Of a DNA stretch of 64,000 bases, positions 7,776 to 16,933 are shown one piece after another. Position 1 is the first letter of the stretch, and the number at the start of each line of letters is the position of its first letter. Below the pieces are notes generated by a model. That model had not been told where the DNA came from and did no database searches. It was given only the letters and a program-made list of their open reading frames with translations. Origin of the DNA: Hymenobacter canadensis (GTDB lineage Bacteria > Bacteroidota > Bacteroidia > Cytophagales > Hymenobacteraceae); the NCBI RefSeq assembly GCF_027359925.1, contig NZ_CP114767.1, positions 1,364,001-1,428,000 of the forward strand, written 5' to 3'. Made by a program: the position numbers and the translations under genes.

Positions 7776-9212
7776 ATGAGTGAGCTTCCCGAGTTACCGT
7801 CGCGCCGTACGTTTCTGGAGCAGAGCGCGGCGGCCGCTACTTTCTTTATTGTGCCGCGCTTCGTGCTGGGCGGCCCGGGCTACATCGCCCCCAGCGACCA
7901 GCTGGTGGTGGCCGGCGTGGGCGTGGGCGGCAAAGGCGCCAGCGACCTGGCCATGTTCGCCAAAACCGGCAAGGTGCGCATCGCCTACCTCTGCGACGTG
8001 GACGACCGGCGTGCCGCCGGCGCAATTAAGGCATATCCGCAGGCCAAGTACTACAAAGACTGGCGGCAGCTGCTGGAAAAGGAAAGCAAGAACTTCGACG
8101 CCGTTTCCATTGCCACGCCCGACCACAACCACGCCAACGTGACGCTGGCGGCCATGCAGCTGGGCAAGCACGTGTACGTGCAGAAGCCCCTCACCCACGA
8201 TATCCATGAGGCCCGCGCCCTCACCGACGCCGCCAGACGCTACAAAGTGGTGACGCAGATGGGCAACCAGGGTGCTTCCGGCGACGGCGTGCGGCAGATG
8301 CAGGAATGGTACGACGCCGGCCTGCTGGGCGAAGTGCACGAGGTGTACTGCTGGACCGACCGGCCCGTGTGGCCCCAGGGCATTGCCTGGCCCACCACGC
8401 CCGCCCCCGTGCCCGCCGGCCTCGACTGGGACCTGTGGCTGGGTACGGCGCCGGCCCGTCCCTACGTCGATAACCTGGTGCCCTTCAACTGGCGCGGCTG
8501 GTGGGAATACGGCACCGGCGCCCTCGGCGACATGGGCTGCCACCTGATGGAAGCGCCCTTCCGGGTGCTGAACCTGGGCTACGCCAGCGCCGTGCAGGCC
8601 AGCGTGGGCAGCGTGTACGTGGGCGAGTTCAAGCGCGGCTACTTCCCCGAGAGCTGTCCGCCCTCCAGCCACGTCACGCTCACGTTCCCACGCACCAACA
8701 AAACCAAGCACGACGTAACCGTGCACTGGATGGACGGCGGCATTCAGCCCGAGCGCCCCGACGAGCTGGGCGCCAACGAGCTGTTCGGCGACGGCGGCAA
8801 CGGCACGCTTTTCATCGGGAGCAAGGGCAAGATGATGGCCAGCACCTACGGTGCCGACCCGCGGCTGCTGCCCACCAGCCGCACCCAGCAGGTGAACACC
8901 AGGCAGAAGCTGGCCCGCGTGCCGGGCGGCGCCGACGGCCACTACGCCCAGTGGGTGGAAGCCTGCCTGGCCGGCTACGGCAACAAGTCCGTCAGCTCGC
9001 CCTTCGAGCTGGCCGGCCCGCTGACCGAGGCGCTGCTGATGGCCAACCTCGCCATCCGCGGCTACGACATCCAGCGGCCCAAAGCCACAGGCGGCATGGA
9101 ATATCCCGGCCGCGGCATCGAGCTGCTCTGGGATGCTCAGCAGCTGCGCGTCACCAACTTCGACGAGGCCAACCGCTTCGTGCGGCGCGAGTATCGCGCC
9201 GGCTGGCAGTAA
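7776..9212 (+). CDS. Gfo/Idh/MocA family oxidoreductase, exported type
   Basis: A 478-residue NAD(P)-dependent sugar or polyol dehydrogenase family protein. The N-terminus SRRTFLEQSAAAATFF resembles a Tat signal, as in many Bacteroidota members. It is followed by the Rossmann motif VAGVGVGGKG (about 45-54), SIATPDHNHA, and the catalytic Lys-Pro pair (K137-P138 in VQKPLTHD). The C-terminal part matches the bacterial-type oxidoreductase extension, with WWEYGTGALGDMGCH. The substrate is unknown; related exported proteins act on modified sugars. It appears to be a single-gene unit bounded by hairpins. Confidence 0.85.
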   Translation: MSELPELPSRRTFLEQSAAAATFFIVPRFVLGGPGYIAPSDQLVVAGVGVGGKGASDLAMFAKTGKVRIAYLCDVDDRRAAGAIKAYPQAKYYKDWRQLLEKESKNFDAVSIATPDHNHANVTLAAMQLGKHVYVQKPLTHDIHEARALTDAARRYKVVTQMGNQGASGDGVRQMQEWYDAGLLGEVHEVYCWTDRPVWPQGIAWPTTPAPVPAGLDWDLWLGTAPARPYVDNLVPFNWRGWWEYGTGALGDMGCHLMEAPFRVLNLGYASAVQASVGSVYVGEFKRGYFPESCPPSSHVTLTFPRTNKTKHDVTVHWMDGGIQPERPDELGANELFGDGGNGTLFIGSKGKMMASTYGADPRLLPTSRTQQVNTRQKLARVPGGADGHYAQWVEACLAGYGNKSVSSPFELAGPLTEALLMANLAIRGYDIQRPKATGGMEYPGRGIELLWDAQQLRVTNFDEANRFVRREYRAGWQ

Positions 9213-9403
9213 GAACGTCATGCAGAGGCGCAGCCGAAGCATCTCGTCAGTGTGCTAACCGTCATGCTGAGCTCGCCGAAGCATCTCTACCGCTTCGTTG
9301 TAATCAGACGAAGCGGTAGAGATGCTTCGGCAAGCTCAGCATGACTGGTTCACTTTGGCAACGTCAGCACGCGAGATGCTTCGGCAAGCTCAGCATGACG
9401 TTC
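9213..9403. repeat. Nested palindromic repeat, GTCATGCTGAGC family (copy A)
   Basis: The inner pair is 38 bp with one mismatch (9261-9298 with 9308-9345), beginning GTCATGCTGAGC and containing CCGAAGCATCTC. An outer pair of related but more diverged arms (9213-9247 with 9371-9403) encloses it. It occupies the whole gap between two convergent genes. Relatives occur at 36056, 37573, 44870 and 48277. Confidence 0.8.
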
Positions 9404-9410
9404 TTTCCAC

Positions 9411-10157
9411 TCAGCCATGCCGAAAGAAGTTATCCAAGAGAATAGCGCCGGAAATAGCCACGTTGAGGCTTTCGGCCTGGCCGCGGCCGGGGATGTGCAG
9501 GCGCTGGGTGAGGCAGGCCTCCACGGCCGGCGTGAGGCCGTGGCTTTCGCTGCCCATCACGAGCACGCCCTGCGGCCGGAGCGTGAGGCGGTGCACGTTG
9601 TCGCCGTGCAGGTCGGCGCCGAATACCGGCTGGCCGGCGGGTAGGCTGCCGAGCCAAGTGGGCAGGTCGCGCTGCCAGATGGGAACCCGCGTGAAAGAGC
9701 CCATGGTGGCGGCCACAGTTTTGGGCGCCCACGGATCGGCGCAGGTTTCGCTGAGCACCACGCCGGGCAGGCCGTACCAGTCGGCGAGTCGGATGAGGGT
9801 ACCCAGGTTGCCGGGGTCGCGCACTTCGTCGAGGGCCAGTAGCAGCCCGGAGGTGGCCGTGAGGGCCAGCGGCAGCTCGGCGGGCAGGCGCGCAATGGCG
9901 AGGGCCGTGTTATTGTTGGCCAGCGTGCCGAGGCGGGTCAGTTCGTCTTCGCTGAGCACTTCCACGAGGCCCGCCGGCAGGCCGGCAGGTAATTTTCCGG
10001 CAAATTCGGCCGTTGTAAACACGCGTTCCGTTTGAAGTCCGGAACTTAGCAGCTCCAGTACGCTTTTGCCGCCTTCCACCAGAAAGGCCCCGTGCCGGAG
10101 CCGATACTTTTTCAGGTGCAGCGCGTGTACGTATTTTGCCACTGCTTTCGAGACCAT
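9411..10157 (-). CDS. TrmH-family (SPOUT) RNA 2'-O-methyltransferase
   Basis: A 248-residue protein with an N-terminal substrate-binding region and a C-terminal SPOUT knot. The three family motifs are present: DPGNLGTLIR (114-123), MGSESHGL, and ESLNVAISGAILL near the C-terminus. It transfers a methyl group from S-adenosylmethionine to a ribose 2'-OH in rRNA or tRNA; the exact target is not predictable. The start at 10157 is 35 bases from the GTG of the divergent TamL-like gene. Its stop lies just beyond palindrome copy A. Confidence 0.88.
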   Translation of the reverse strand: MVSKAVAKYVHALHLKKYRLRHGAFLVEGGKSVLELLSSGLQTERVFTTAEFAGKLPAGLPAGLVEVLSEDELTRLGTLANNNTALAIARLPAELPLALTATSGLLLALDEVRDPGNLGTLIRLADWYGLPGVVLSETCADPWAPKTVAATMGSFTRVPIWQRDLPTWLGSLPAGQPVFGADLHGDNVHRLTLRPQGVLVMGSESHGLTPAVEACLTQRLHIPGRGQAESLNVAISGAILLDNFFRHG

Positions 10158-10192
10158 ACCCTTTGCTGAACAGACGCCCCACGGGACCTCAG

Positions 10193-12718
10193 GTGAACGA
10201 TAAACTACGGAGCCGGGCGCTGCCGGCCGGGCTGCTGCTGCTGGGAGGCTGGCTGGCGGTTGGCTGCTCGCCGCTCCGCCTGCTGGCCCCCAACCAGCAG
10301 CTGCTCAGCCACATTGAGCTACAAGGTGTGAAGCAGGCCGACGCGGAGCGCATTCAGGCGCTGTACCGCCAGGAGCCCAACAGCCGCTTTCCGCTTCCAA
10401 AACTAGCAATCTATCAGCTAGGCCGCACCTTCTACACTCCCGACAAGCTGCAGCGCAAGCTCGATGCCACCCGCGCCCGCTACGACGAGCGGATTGTGGC
10501 GGCCCGGCCCGACTCGGCACTGGTGGGCAAGCTGCTCACCAAGCGCGAGCGGCAAACCCGGCGCCTGCAGCTGGCCCTCGACAAAGGCAACGCCATCATG
10601 CGCCTGGGCGAGCCGCCCGTGATTTACGACTCGGCTCTGACCCGCCAGACGGCCGAGCAGATTGCCACGTTCCTGAAGTCGAAGGGCTTTTTCCGCAGCC
10701 GCGTGCAGTATTCGGATACGCTGGCCGACCGCCGGTTTTCGCTGGGCCGCCTGCTGGGCGGCGCCGACAGCCTGCACCGCCGCCGCGTGGTCGTGACCTA
10801 CAACGTGACCGAAAACGCGCCGTTCCACTACTCGCAGCTCGACTACGACATTGCCGATACGGCCGTGGCCCGGCGCGTGCTGGCGGCGCAGCCGGCCTCG
10901 CTGCTGCACGTCGGCGACCAGTACGACGAGGAAATCATCGGCCAGGAGCGCGCGCGCTTCGAAGCGCTGCTGAAGAACGACGGCTATTTCGATTTCCGCC
11001 AGCAGTACGTCACCCTGGAGGCTGACACCAGCTTTGCCCCCGCCACCGTGCGGCTGCGCACGCTCATTGCCAGCCCGGCCTCGGGGCAGCCGCACCCGCG
11101 CTACACCATCCGGCATGTGCGCTTTATCACGGATGCGGGCACCGTGCGCTTCGGCCAGAAGCGCGATACCATCCGGCAGGACTCCACGTATTTTCTGGCG
11201 TTTCAGCACAACATCAGCCCCAAGCTGCTCAACCGCAAGGTGGCCGTGCACCCCGGCCAGTACTACAACCTGACCAACACCCAGACCACGCAGCGCCAGA
11301 TCAGCCAGCTCGACGTGTTCCGGTTCACGAACGTGAACTACGTGCGGGTGCGCCCCACCTCGGCCGCCGACAGCACCCGCCGACAGCTCGACGCCGTTAT
11401 TGCGGCCTCGCCGGCCAAGCGCTACCAGGAAACCGTGGAATTGGGCGGCACCTATGTGGCCGGCTTGCCAGGGCCCTTCGGCAACCTGCGCCTGAAGGCC
11501 CGCAACCCGTTTGGCGGGGCCGAAGTGCTGGAGCTGGGCCTGCGGGCCGGTTTTGAAGGCCAATTCCAGCAGGTGAGTACTTCCGGCGACAACCAGCGAA
11601 ACCTGCCTGGGGTGCTTACTACCCAGCTCGGGGCCAATATAAACCTGCTGCTGCCGCAATTTCTGGTGCCTTGGCACGGCAACCGGTTTCTGACCCGCTA
11701 CAACCCGCGCACCCGCTTCACGCTGGGCTACAACTTTGTGAGCCAGCCGTTTTATACGCGCACCAATCTGGAAGCCACCTACGACTACATCTGGCAGCGT
11801 TCCACCTACCACCAGTTCGTTTTCACGCCCATCGACCTGAGTCTGGTAAACACGTCGCGGCTAGATGACACCTTCTTTCAGCAGCTGGTGGCGCAGTTTC
11901 CTAACCCGGAGGCGGCGGCCTTCACGTTTGCCCGGCAGTTTGTGCCCAGCCTCAGTTTTACCTCACTCTACAACTCCAACGACTTCAACCAGACGCGGGA
12001 CGCAAAGTACCTGCGGCTTTTTGCGGAAGTGGGCGGTATCACCCGGCCCCTCTACCAGGATGCACTCAACCGGCAGGGCATCCTGGTGACTGATTTTTAC
12101 CGCCTCAATGCCGACTACCGGCGCTACCACAAGCTTACGCCCACCTCATTTTTTGTGTACCGCCTGAACGGCGGGCTGGTGCAGCCGCTCCGCTCCGGCA
12201 CTACCGTGTTGCCCTACGATAAGTACTTTTTCGCGGGGGGAGCCACCAGCGTGCGGGCTTGGAAGCCGCGCCGCCTGGGGCCGGGTTCCTATACTTCCTA
12301 TTTATTCGAAGTTGATGGTGTCACGGTGAAGCGCGATAAAGACGGCAACTCCGTGCGCAACTACAACGTGGAGCAGCCCGGCGAGCTGCTGCTGGAAGGC
12401 AGCGTGGAGTATCGGTTTCCGCTCTTCAGCTTCATCAACGGTGCGCTATTCACCGACTTCGGCAACACCTGGGCCCTGCAGTCCGACGACCAGCGGCCGG
12501 GCGCGCAGTTCAGCCCCACCCGCTTCTACCGCGAATTCGCCGTCAGCTCCGGCTTCGGCCTGCGCTTCGATTTCACGTTCCTGATTCTGCGCCTCGACGT
12601 GGCCACCAAGGTCTACGACCCCACCGCGCCGCTCAACAAGTGGGCCATCCGCAACGCCAGCCTGTTCGGCAGCCAGGACCAGACGGCGTTTAATCTGGGC
12701 ATCGGGTATCCGTTTTAG
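10193..12718 (+). CDS. TamL-like BamA/TamA-family outer-membrane lipoprotein
   Basis: About 841 residues. From the GTG at 10193 the N-terminus is a lipoprotein signal with a lipobox-like LAVGC. The upstream ATG at 10136 would overlap the divergent gene and add 19 residues before the signal, so GTG is preferred. POTRA-like repeats follow (IELQGVKQADAERIQALY; YNVTENAPFHYSQLDYDI). The C-terminal half is a 16-strand type barrel with the family motif SVRAWKPRRLGPG and a final aromatic strand (NLGIGYPF). Bacteroidota use lipoprotein TamA homologues (TamL) in outer-membrane biogenesis. It acts in the outer membrane. Confidence 0.8.
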   Translation: MNDKLRSRALPAGLLLLGGWLAVGCSPLRLLAPNQQLLSHIELQGVKQADAERIQALYRQEPNSRFPLPKLAIYQLGRTFYTPDKLQRKLDATRARYDERIVAARPDSALVGKLLTKRERQTRRLQLALDKGNAIMRLGEPPVIYDSALTRQTAEQIATFLKSKGFFRSRVQYSDTLADRRFSLGRLLGGADSLHRRRVVVTYNVTENAPFHYSQLDYDIADTAVARRVLAAQPASLLHVGDQYDEEIIGQERARFEALLKNDGYFDFRQQYVTLEADTSFAPATVRLRTLIASPASGQPHPRYTIRHVRFITDAGTVRFGQKRDTIRQDSTYFLAFQHNISPKLLNRKVAVHPGQYYNLTNTQTTQRQISQLDVFRFTNVNYVRVRPTSAADSTRRQLDAVIAASPAKRYQETVELGGTYVAGLPGPFGNLRLKARNPFGGAEVLELGLRAGFEGQFQQVSTSGDNQRNLPGVLTTQLGANINLLLPQFLVPWHGNRFLTRYNPRTRFTLGYNFVSQPFYTRTNLEATYDYIWQRSTYHQFVFTPIDLSLVNTSRLDDTFFQQLVAQFPNPEAAAFTFARQFVPSLSFTSLYNSNDFNQTRDAKYLRLFAEVGGITRPLYQDALNRQGILVTDFYRLNADYRRYHKLTPTSFFVYRLNGGLVQPLRSGTTVLPYDKYFFAGGATSVRAWKPRRLGPGSYTSYLFEVDGVTVKRDKDGNSVRNYNVEQPGELLLEGSVEYRFPLFSFINGALFTDFGNTWALQSDDQRPGAQFSPTRFYREFAVSSGFGLRFDFTFLILRLDVATKVYDPTAPLNKWAIRNASLFGSQDQTAFNLGIGYPF

Positions 12719-12735
12719 GCACAGGAACCGTCATA

Positions 12736-12777
12736 AAACAAACGCCCCGCCTGCATCTGCAGGCGGGGCGTTTGTTT
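12736..12777. terminator. Bidirectional terminator
   Basis: A 20-bp perfect stem (12736-12755 with 12758-12777) with A-rich left and T-rich right ends, between convergent genes. It can serve both strands. Confidence 0.85.
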
Positions 12778-12796
12778 GTGGTAAACAGGCGGCAGC

Positions 12797-14974
12797 TTAG
12801 TACCCCAGCAGCTCGGCCAGGGCGGCGGCTACCTTGTCGGGGTTGGGCAGCATCTGGCGCTCCAGCTCCACATTGAGGGCAATGGCGGGCAGGTTGGCGG
12901 CGCCGAGCGTGAAGACGGGCGCGTCGAGCTGGCGGAAGCAGGTGCGCTGGATGCGCCCGGCCAGGCTCTCGGCGAAGGAGTTCATGAGCGGCTCCTCTGT
13001 CAGGACCAGGGCCTTGCCGTGGCGGCGCACGGCGGCTTCCACGGCTTCGTAGTCGAGCGGGTTGAGGGTGCGCAGATCCAGGATTTCCACCTGGCCGGCA
13101 AACTGGCGGCTGGCGGTTTTGGCCCAGTGCACGCCCATACCATAGGTAATCACCACGCAGGTTTCGCCGTTTTGCAGCTTCGTGGCGTCGGCCGGCTGGG
13201 CAATGGCAGCTTTGCCGAGCGGCACCACGTAGCCGGCGGCGGGCTCAATGGTTTTGGCGTCTTCGGTGCCGGGCACTTTGCTCCAGTAGAGGCCTTTGTG
13301 CTCCAGCATCACCACGGGGTTGGGGTCGAGGTAGGCGGCGCGCATCAGGCCCTTCATGTCGGCGGCGTTGCTCGGATACACTACCTTGATGCCGCGGATG
13401 GTGAGCAGCGTGCTTTCGATGGAGCCCGAGTGGTAGGGCCCGCCGCCGCCATAAGCCCCGATGGGCACCCGAATCAGGCTCTGCACCGGAAACTGGCCGT
13501 TGGAGAGGTAGCACGATTTGCTGAGCTCTTCCACCAGCTGGTTCAGGGCCGGCCAGATGTAGTCGGCGAACTGCACCTCCACGATGGCCTTGGCTCCCAC
13601 GGCGCTCATGCCGGCCGTACTGCCCACGATGTAGGCTTCCTGAATGGGCGTGTTGAACACGCGGGCGTCGCCGTACTTCTTGGCCAGCAGGGCCGCCTCG
13701 CGGAATACGCCGCCCAGCTCGCCGCCCACGTCCTGGCCGTAGAACAGGGCCTCTGGAAACTCGCGCAGAATATCATCCACGGCGTGCAGGGCGGCGTCCA
13801 CCATCAGGGCCTTGTCGGCGCCGGCGGGGGTCCGCTCGCCGGCTTCCTCGGTGACGGCCGGTGGGGCAAACTCGTGGTCGGCGAAGGTGGCGGGGTCGGG
13901 GTTGGGGGCAGCCAGGGCGCGCTGGTAGTCGGCCTCCACGGTGGCGCGAGCCTCGGCGGCCAGCTGCTGCAGCTCGTCTTCAGTAAAGCCCAGTTCCAAT
14001 AGCTGCTGGTGGAAGCGCGGCAGCGGGTCCTGCAGGGAGTGCTGTGCGAGGTCGTCGCCACGGTACCATTCGCGGCGCACGCCGCTGGTGTGGTGGCCCA
14101 GCAGCGGGCAGCGGGCGTGCACCAGCACCGGCCCGCGCCGCTCGCGCACGTAGTCGGCGGCCTGCTGCATACCGGCGTAGCTGGCAAGGAAATCGGCGCC
14201 GTCGAACTGCAGGCGGTGCAGGCCTTTGAAGCCGGCCGCAAACTCGTAGGCATCCATGGCCCGCATCTCGCGCCCCGTCGCCGAAATTCCCCACTCGTTA
14301 TCCTGCACCAAATAAATAATGGGCAGCTGGTGCAGCACAGCCATCTGCAGCGCCTCGCTCACCTCGCCCTCCGTCATGGCCCCATCACCGATAGAGCACA
14401 GCACGAGCGGCGCGCTGGTTTTGGCCGTTTCCGGCAGCAAATTGTAGAGTCCAGGCAGGGCCGCGCCGCTTTCCAACAGGTCGCGCGAGTCGACCATTTG
14501 CGGCGTCAGCCCCTGGCTTTCCAGATACTTGATGCCGTGGGCCACGCCCGTGGCCGGAATGGCCTGCATGCCGGTGGCCGAGCTTTGGTGCGGAATGGTA
14601 GGGAAGCCGGCGCGCCGCAGCGAAGGGTGGCTATAATAGGTGCGGCCGCCCGAAAACGGGTCGTCGCGCTTGGCCATGAGCTGCAGCATCAGCTCGTAGG
14701 GCTGCAGGCCGATGCCCAGCAGCATGGCGTCGTCGCGGTAATAAGGCGCCACGTAGTCCTGGGGGCCGAGCTGGCAGGCGGCGGCCAGCTGGATGGCCTC
14801 GTGGCCGCGGGCAGTGGCGTGCACGTATTTGGCCGTAATGGCCTTGTTTTCTTCGTAGAGGCGGGCCAGCTCGTCGGCGGTGCGCATCAGGCGGTATACC
14901 CGGCGCAGCGTTTCGGGCGCGGGCGGGGCGGCAGTGAAGTCAGCTTCCAGAGTGGGGGCAGCGTGCAGGGACAT
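12797..14974 (-). CDS. 2-oxoacid dehydrogenase E1, fused alpha and beta subunits
   Basis: A 725-residue thiamine-diphosphate enzyme. Residues 1 to about 340 form the alpha part, with the ThDP motif GDGAM (196-200) through Asn226. A linker of about 45 residues leads to the beta part (about 385-725), with FYGQDVGGELGGVF, RVFNTPIQEAYIVG and ALVLTEEP. The fused arrangement is common in Bacteroidota and feeds the branched-chain oxoacid or a related dehydrogenase complex. It decarboxylates a 2-oxoacid and acylates the E2 lipoyl domain. No E2 or E3 gene is in this window. Substrate choice (branched-chain versus pyruvate) is inferred only from family similarity. Confidence 0.85.
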   Translation of the reverse strand: MSLHAAPTLEADFTAAPPAPETLRRVYRLMRTADELARLYEENKAITAKYVHATARGHEAIQLAAACQLGPQDYVAPYYRDDAMLLGIGLQPYELMLQLMAKRDDPFSGGRTYYSHPSLRRAGFPTIPHQSSATGMQAIPATGVAHGIKYLESQGLTPQMVDSRDLLESGAALPGLYNLLPETAKTSAPLVLCSIGDGAMTEGEVSEALQMAVLHQLPIIYLVQDNEWGISATGREMRAMDAYEFAAGFKGLHRLQFDGADFLASYAGMQQAADYVRERRGPVLVHARCPLLGHHTSGVRREWYRGDDLAQHSLQDPLPRFHQQLLELGFTEDELQQLAAEARATVEADYQRALAAPNPDPATFADHEFAPPAVTEEAGERTPAGADKALMVDAALHAVDDILREFPEALFYGQDVGGELGGVFREAALLAKKYGDARVFNTPIQEAYIVGSTAGMSAVGAKAIVEVQFADYIWPALNQLVEELSKSCYLSNGQFPVQSLIRVPIGAYGGGGPYHSGSIESTLLTIRGIKVVYPSNAADMKGLMRAAYLDPNPVVMLEHKGLYWSKVPGTEDAKTIEPAAGYVVPLGKAAIAQPADATKLQNGETCVVITYGMGVHWAKTASRQFAGQVEILDLRTLNPLDYEAVEAAVRRHGKALVLTEEPLMNSFAESLAGRIQRTCFRQLDAPVFTLGAANLPAIALNVELERQMLPNPDKVAAALAELLGY

Positions 14975-15070
14975 GGGCGGGGATTGGGTTCGGGGCGAAA
15001 TTACGGGTTCGGGCCGGAATGGCCACGGCCGGCCGTAGCGCTTGCCCTACCCAACCGTATCTTCGGGCCC

Positions 15071-15592
15071 ATGTTCGTTCCGCTCACCATTTCCGCCGCC
15101 ACTCCCGCCGACCTGCCCGCCCTGGCCGGCCTCGTCAACAACGCCTACCGCGGCGAAGCCAGCCTGCGCGGCTGGACCACCGAAGCCCACTTGCTCGACG
15201 GCCCCCGCACCGACGAAGCCGACCTGCGCCAGCTCGCGGCCGCGCCCGGCGCCACCTTCCTGCTGGCCCGCACCGAGGCTGGCGAGCTGGTGGGCAGCGT
15301 CTATACCAAGCCCCAGGCCCCCGACCTGTACGTGGGCATGCTGTCCGTGGACCCCACGCGGCAGGCGGCAGGAATCGGGCGGCAGCTGCTGGCCGCCACC
15401 GAAGCCCAGGCCCGGCAGGCCGGCCACAACGGCGTGCTGATTTCGGTCATTTCGGTGCGCGCCGAGCTGATTGCCTGGTACGAGCGGCTGGACTTCCAAC
15501 GTACCGGCGAGGTGCTGCCGTTTCCGTTGCACGCCAGCCCCAGCATCCCGAAGCAGCCGCTGGAGCTGCTGCTGCTGCGCAAGGCGGTGTAG
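15071..15592 (+). CDS. GNAT-family N-acetyltransferase
   Basis: A 173-residue protein with the GNAT core. The acetyl-CoA loop follows the strand YVGMLSVDPTRQAAGIGRQLL (Q/RxxGxG/A motif), and the C-terminal IAWYERLDFQRTG is motif B. It transfers an acetyl group from acetyl-CoA to an amine; the substrate is not predictable. The ATG at 15071 has a TATCTTCG sequence about 14 bases upstream, which may be a promoter element placing the transcript start almost at the start codon. It is convergent with the metallo-hydrolase gene. Confidence 0.82.
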   Translation: MFVPLTISAATPADLPALAGLVNNAYRGEASLRGWTTEAHLLDGPRTDEADLRQLAAAPGATFLLARTEAGELVGSVYTKPQAPDLYVGMLSVDPTRQAAGIGRQLLAATEAQARQAGHNGVLISVISVRAELIAWYERLDFQRTGEVLPFPLHASPSIPKQPLELLLLRKAV

Positions 15593-15631
15593 CTTTATAA
15601 AGCTTCACGCTGGAAGCGTCGGAGCTGTACG

Positions 15632-16663
15632 TCAGTCGAAATCCCACCACGCCTCCTGTTTCACCGGCTCGCCCAGCGTGTAGGGTTCCCCGATGCGCGG
15701 CACCGTAACGGGCACGCCCAAGGACGCGGCGGCGGGCAACAGCAGGCGGATCGGCTCGTTCCAGGGGTGGTAGCCGAGCGTAAACTTGGCCCAGTGCACC
15801 GGCAGCAGCAGACGTGCGCCCAACTCCTGCGCCGCCCGCGCCGTTTCGGCGGGCAGCGTGTGCACGGCATGCCAGAGCTCGTTGTACTGCCCGTTTTCCA
15901 GCACCGCCAGATCAAACGGCCCGTACTGCGCGCCGATGGCCTGAAAGTGCGGACCGTAGCCACTGTCGCCGCCCAGAAACAGCCGGTGGCCGGGCAGCTG
16001 CAGCACGTACGACGCCCACAGCGTGCGCCGCGCCCGCACCCCGCGCCCCGACATGTGCTGGGCCGGCGTGGCCGTGAGCTGCGCCCCGCCCGGCAGCGTG
16101 GTGGTATCGTGCCAGTTCAGCTCGGTGATGCGCGCCGCCTCGAAGCCCCAGTGCCGGAAGTGGCTGCCCACGCCCAGCGGCACCACCACCCGCGCCACTT
16201 TGTCGCGGAGCTGGCGCACGGTGGCGTAGTCGAGGTGGTCGTAGTGGTCGTGGGTGATGAGCAGCACGTCGATGGGCGGCAGGTCGGCGACCTGGTAGGT
16301 ATTGGCGCCGGCGTACGCCTTCACCGAGTACGGCACCGGCGAGGCCGCCCCGCTGAACACCGGATCCACGAGCACCGTGAGGCCCTGCGCCTTGATCAGG
16401 TACGACGAGTGGCCGAACCACACCAGCGTAGGCGCCGCCTGCGCGGGCAGCTGCCGTAAATCAGTCGTCACTGACGGTATCGGGCGTGAGGGTGTGACGG
16501 TGGCGGGCCGGCGCAGGTAGTCGCGCAGCATCTGGCCCACCCGGGCATCAGCGGGGCTGAATTGCACGCCGTCCGGATTCCGGAACTGGCCGTTCTGGTA
16601 GTTTTCCAGCCCTACAAATTGGCTTTGACTGGTTTGGGAGGGATTTTTACCCAGTATGTTCAT
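15632..16663 (-). CDS. MBL-fold metallo-hydrolase (UlaG / NAPE-PLD-like)
   Basis: About 343 residues from the ATG at 16663; an ATG three codons upstream (16672) is equally possible. Sequence further upstream in this frame is the antisense of hemF and not part of the gene. The metal motif THDHYDHLD (His138, His140, Asp142, His143) is intact. Later ligand regions follow as ATPAQHMSGRG, FLGGDSGYG and LLPVHWAKF. The GHSSYLI start and the HxSGRG box fit the beta-lactamase-like group related to N-acyl-phosphatidylethanolamine phospholipase D. Substrate unknown; no clear signal peptide. Confidence 0.82.
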   Translation of the reverse strand: MNILGKNPSQTSQSQFVGLENYQNGQFRNPDGVQFSPADARVGQMLRDYLRRPATVTPSRPIPSVTTDLRQLPAQAAPTLVWFGHSSYLIKAQGLTVLVDPVFSGAASPVPYSVKAYAGANTYQVADLPPIDVLLITHDHYDHLDYATVRQLRDKVARVVVPLGVGSHFRHWGFEAARITELNWHDTTTLPGGAQLTATPAQHMSGRGVRARRTLWASYVLQLPGHRLFLGGDSGYGPHFQAIGAQYGPFDLAVLENGQYNELWHAVHTLPAETARAAQELGARLLLPVHWAKFTLGYHPWNEPIRLLLPAAASLGVPVTVPRIGEPYTLGEPVKQEAWWDFD

Positions 16664-16833
16664 CAGGTGCATGCCGCAAAAAACCGGCGGCTGGCTAACA
16701 GGACGTGACGCCGGCCGGTTTACTTTACCGACCACAGATATTTTCCTAAAAAAGCCGCCGGCCGGCGGTCTGCTGCAACCATTGCGACGGGCGCGCTTCT
16801 GTGGGCTCATACGTGGCGGGCCCAGGAAATTTC

Positions 16834-16841
16834 TACCTTTG
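16834..16841 (+). promoter_or_regulatory. Possible Bacteroidota -7 element before hemF
   Basis: TACCTTTG matches TAnnTTTG, 93 bases upstream of the hemF start. A -33 TTTG is not evident. Confidence 0.35.
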
Positions 16842-16933
16842 CCGGCACAAAAACAGCCTTCTTCCTGACTTTTGTCAGTTTCTGGCTTGCTTTTCCGGCC
16901 GAAGTTTGCCTCCGAACCAACGCCTCTGCTGTT

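Noticed and set aside
10136..10192. ATG start for the TamL-like gene
   Set aside because: It would overlap the divergent methyltransferase gene and place 19 residues before a clear lipoprotein signal; GTG at 10193 fits better.
16745..16790. GC palindrome (CCGCCGGCCGGCGG) next to a short T run between the metallo-hydrolase and hemF as a terminator
   Set aside because: It lies upstream of both divergent genes, so it ends no known transcript; more likely chance GC symmetry.
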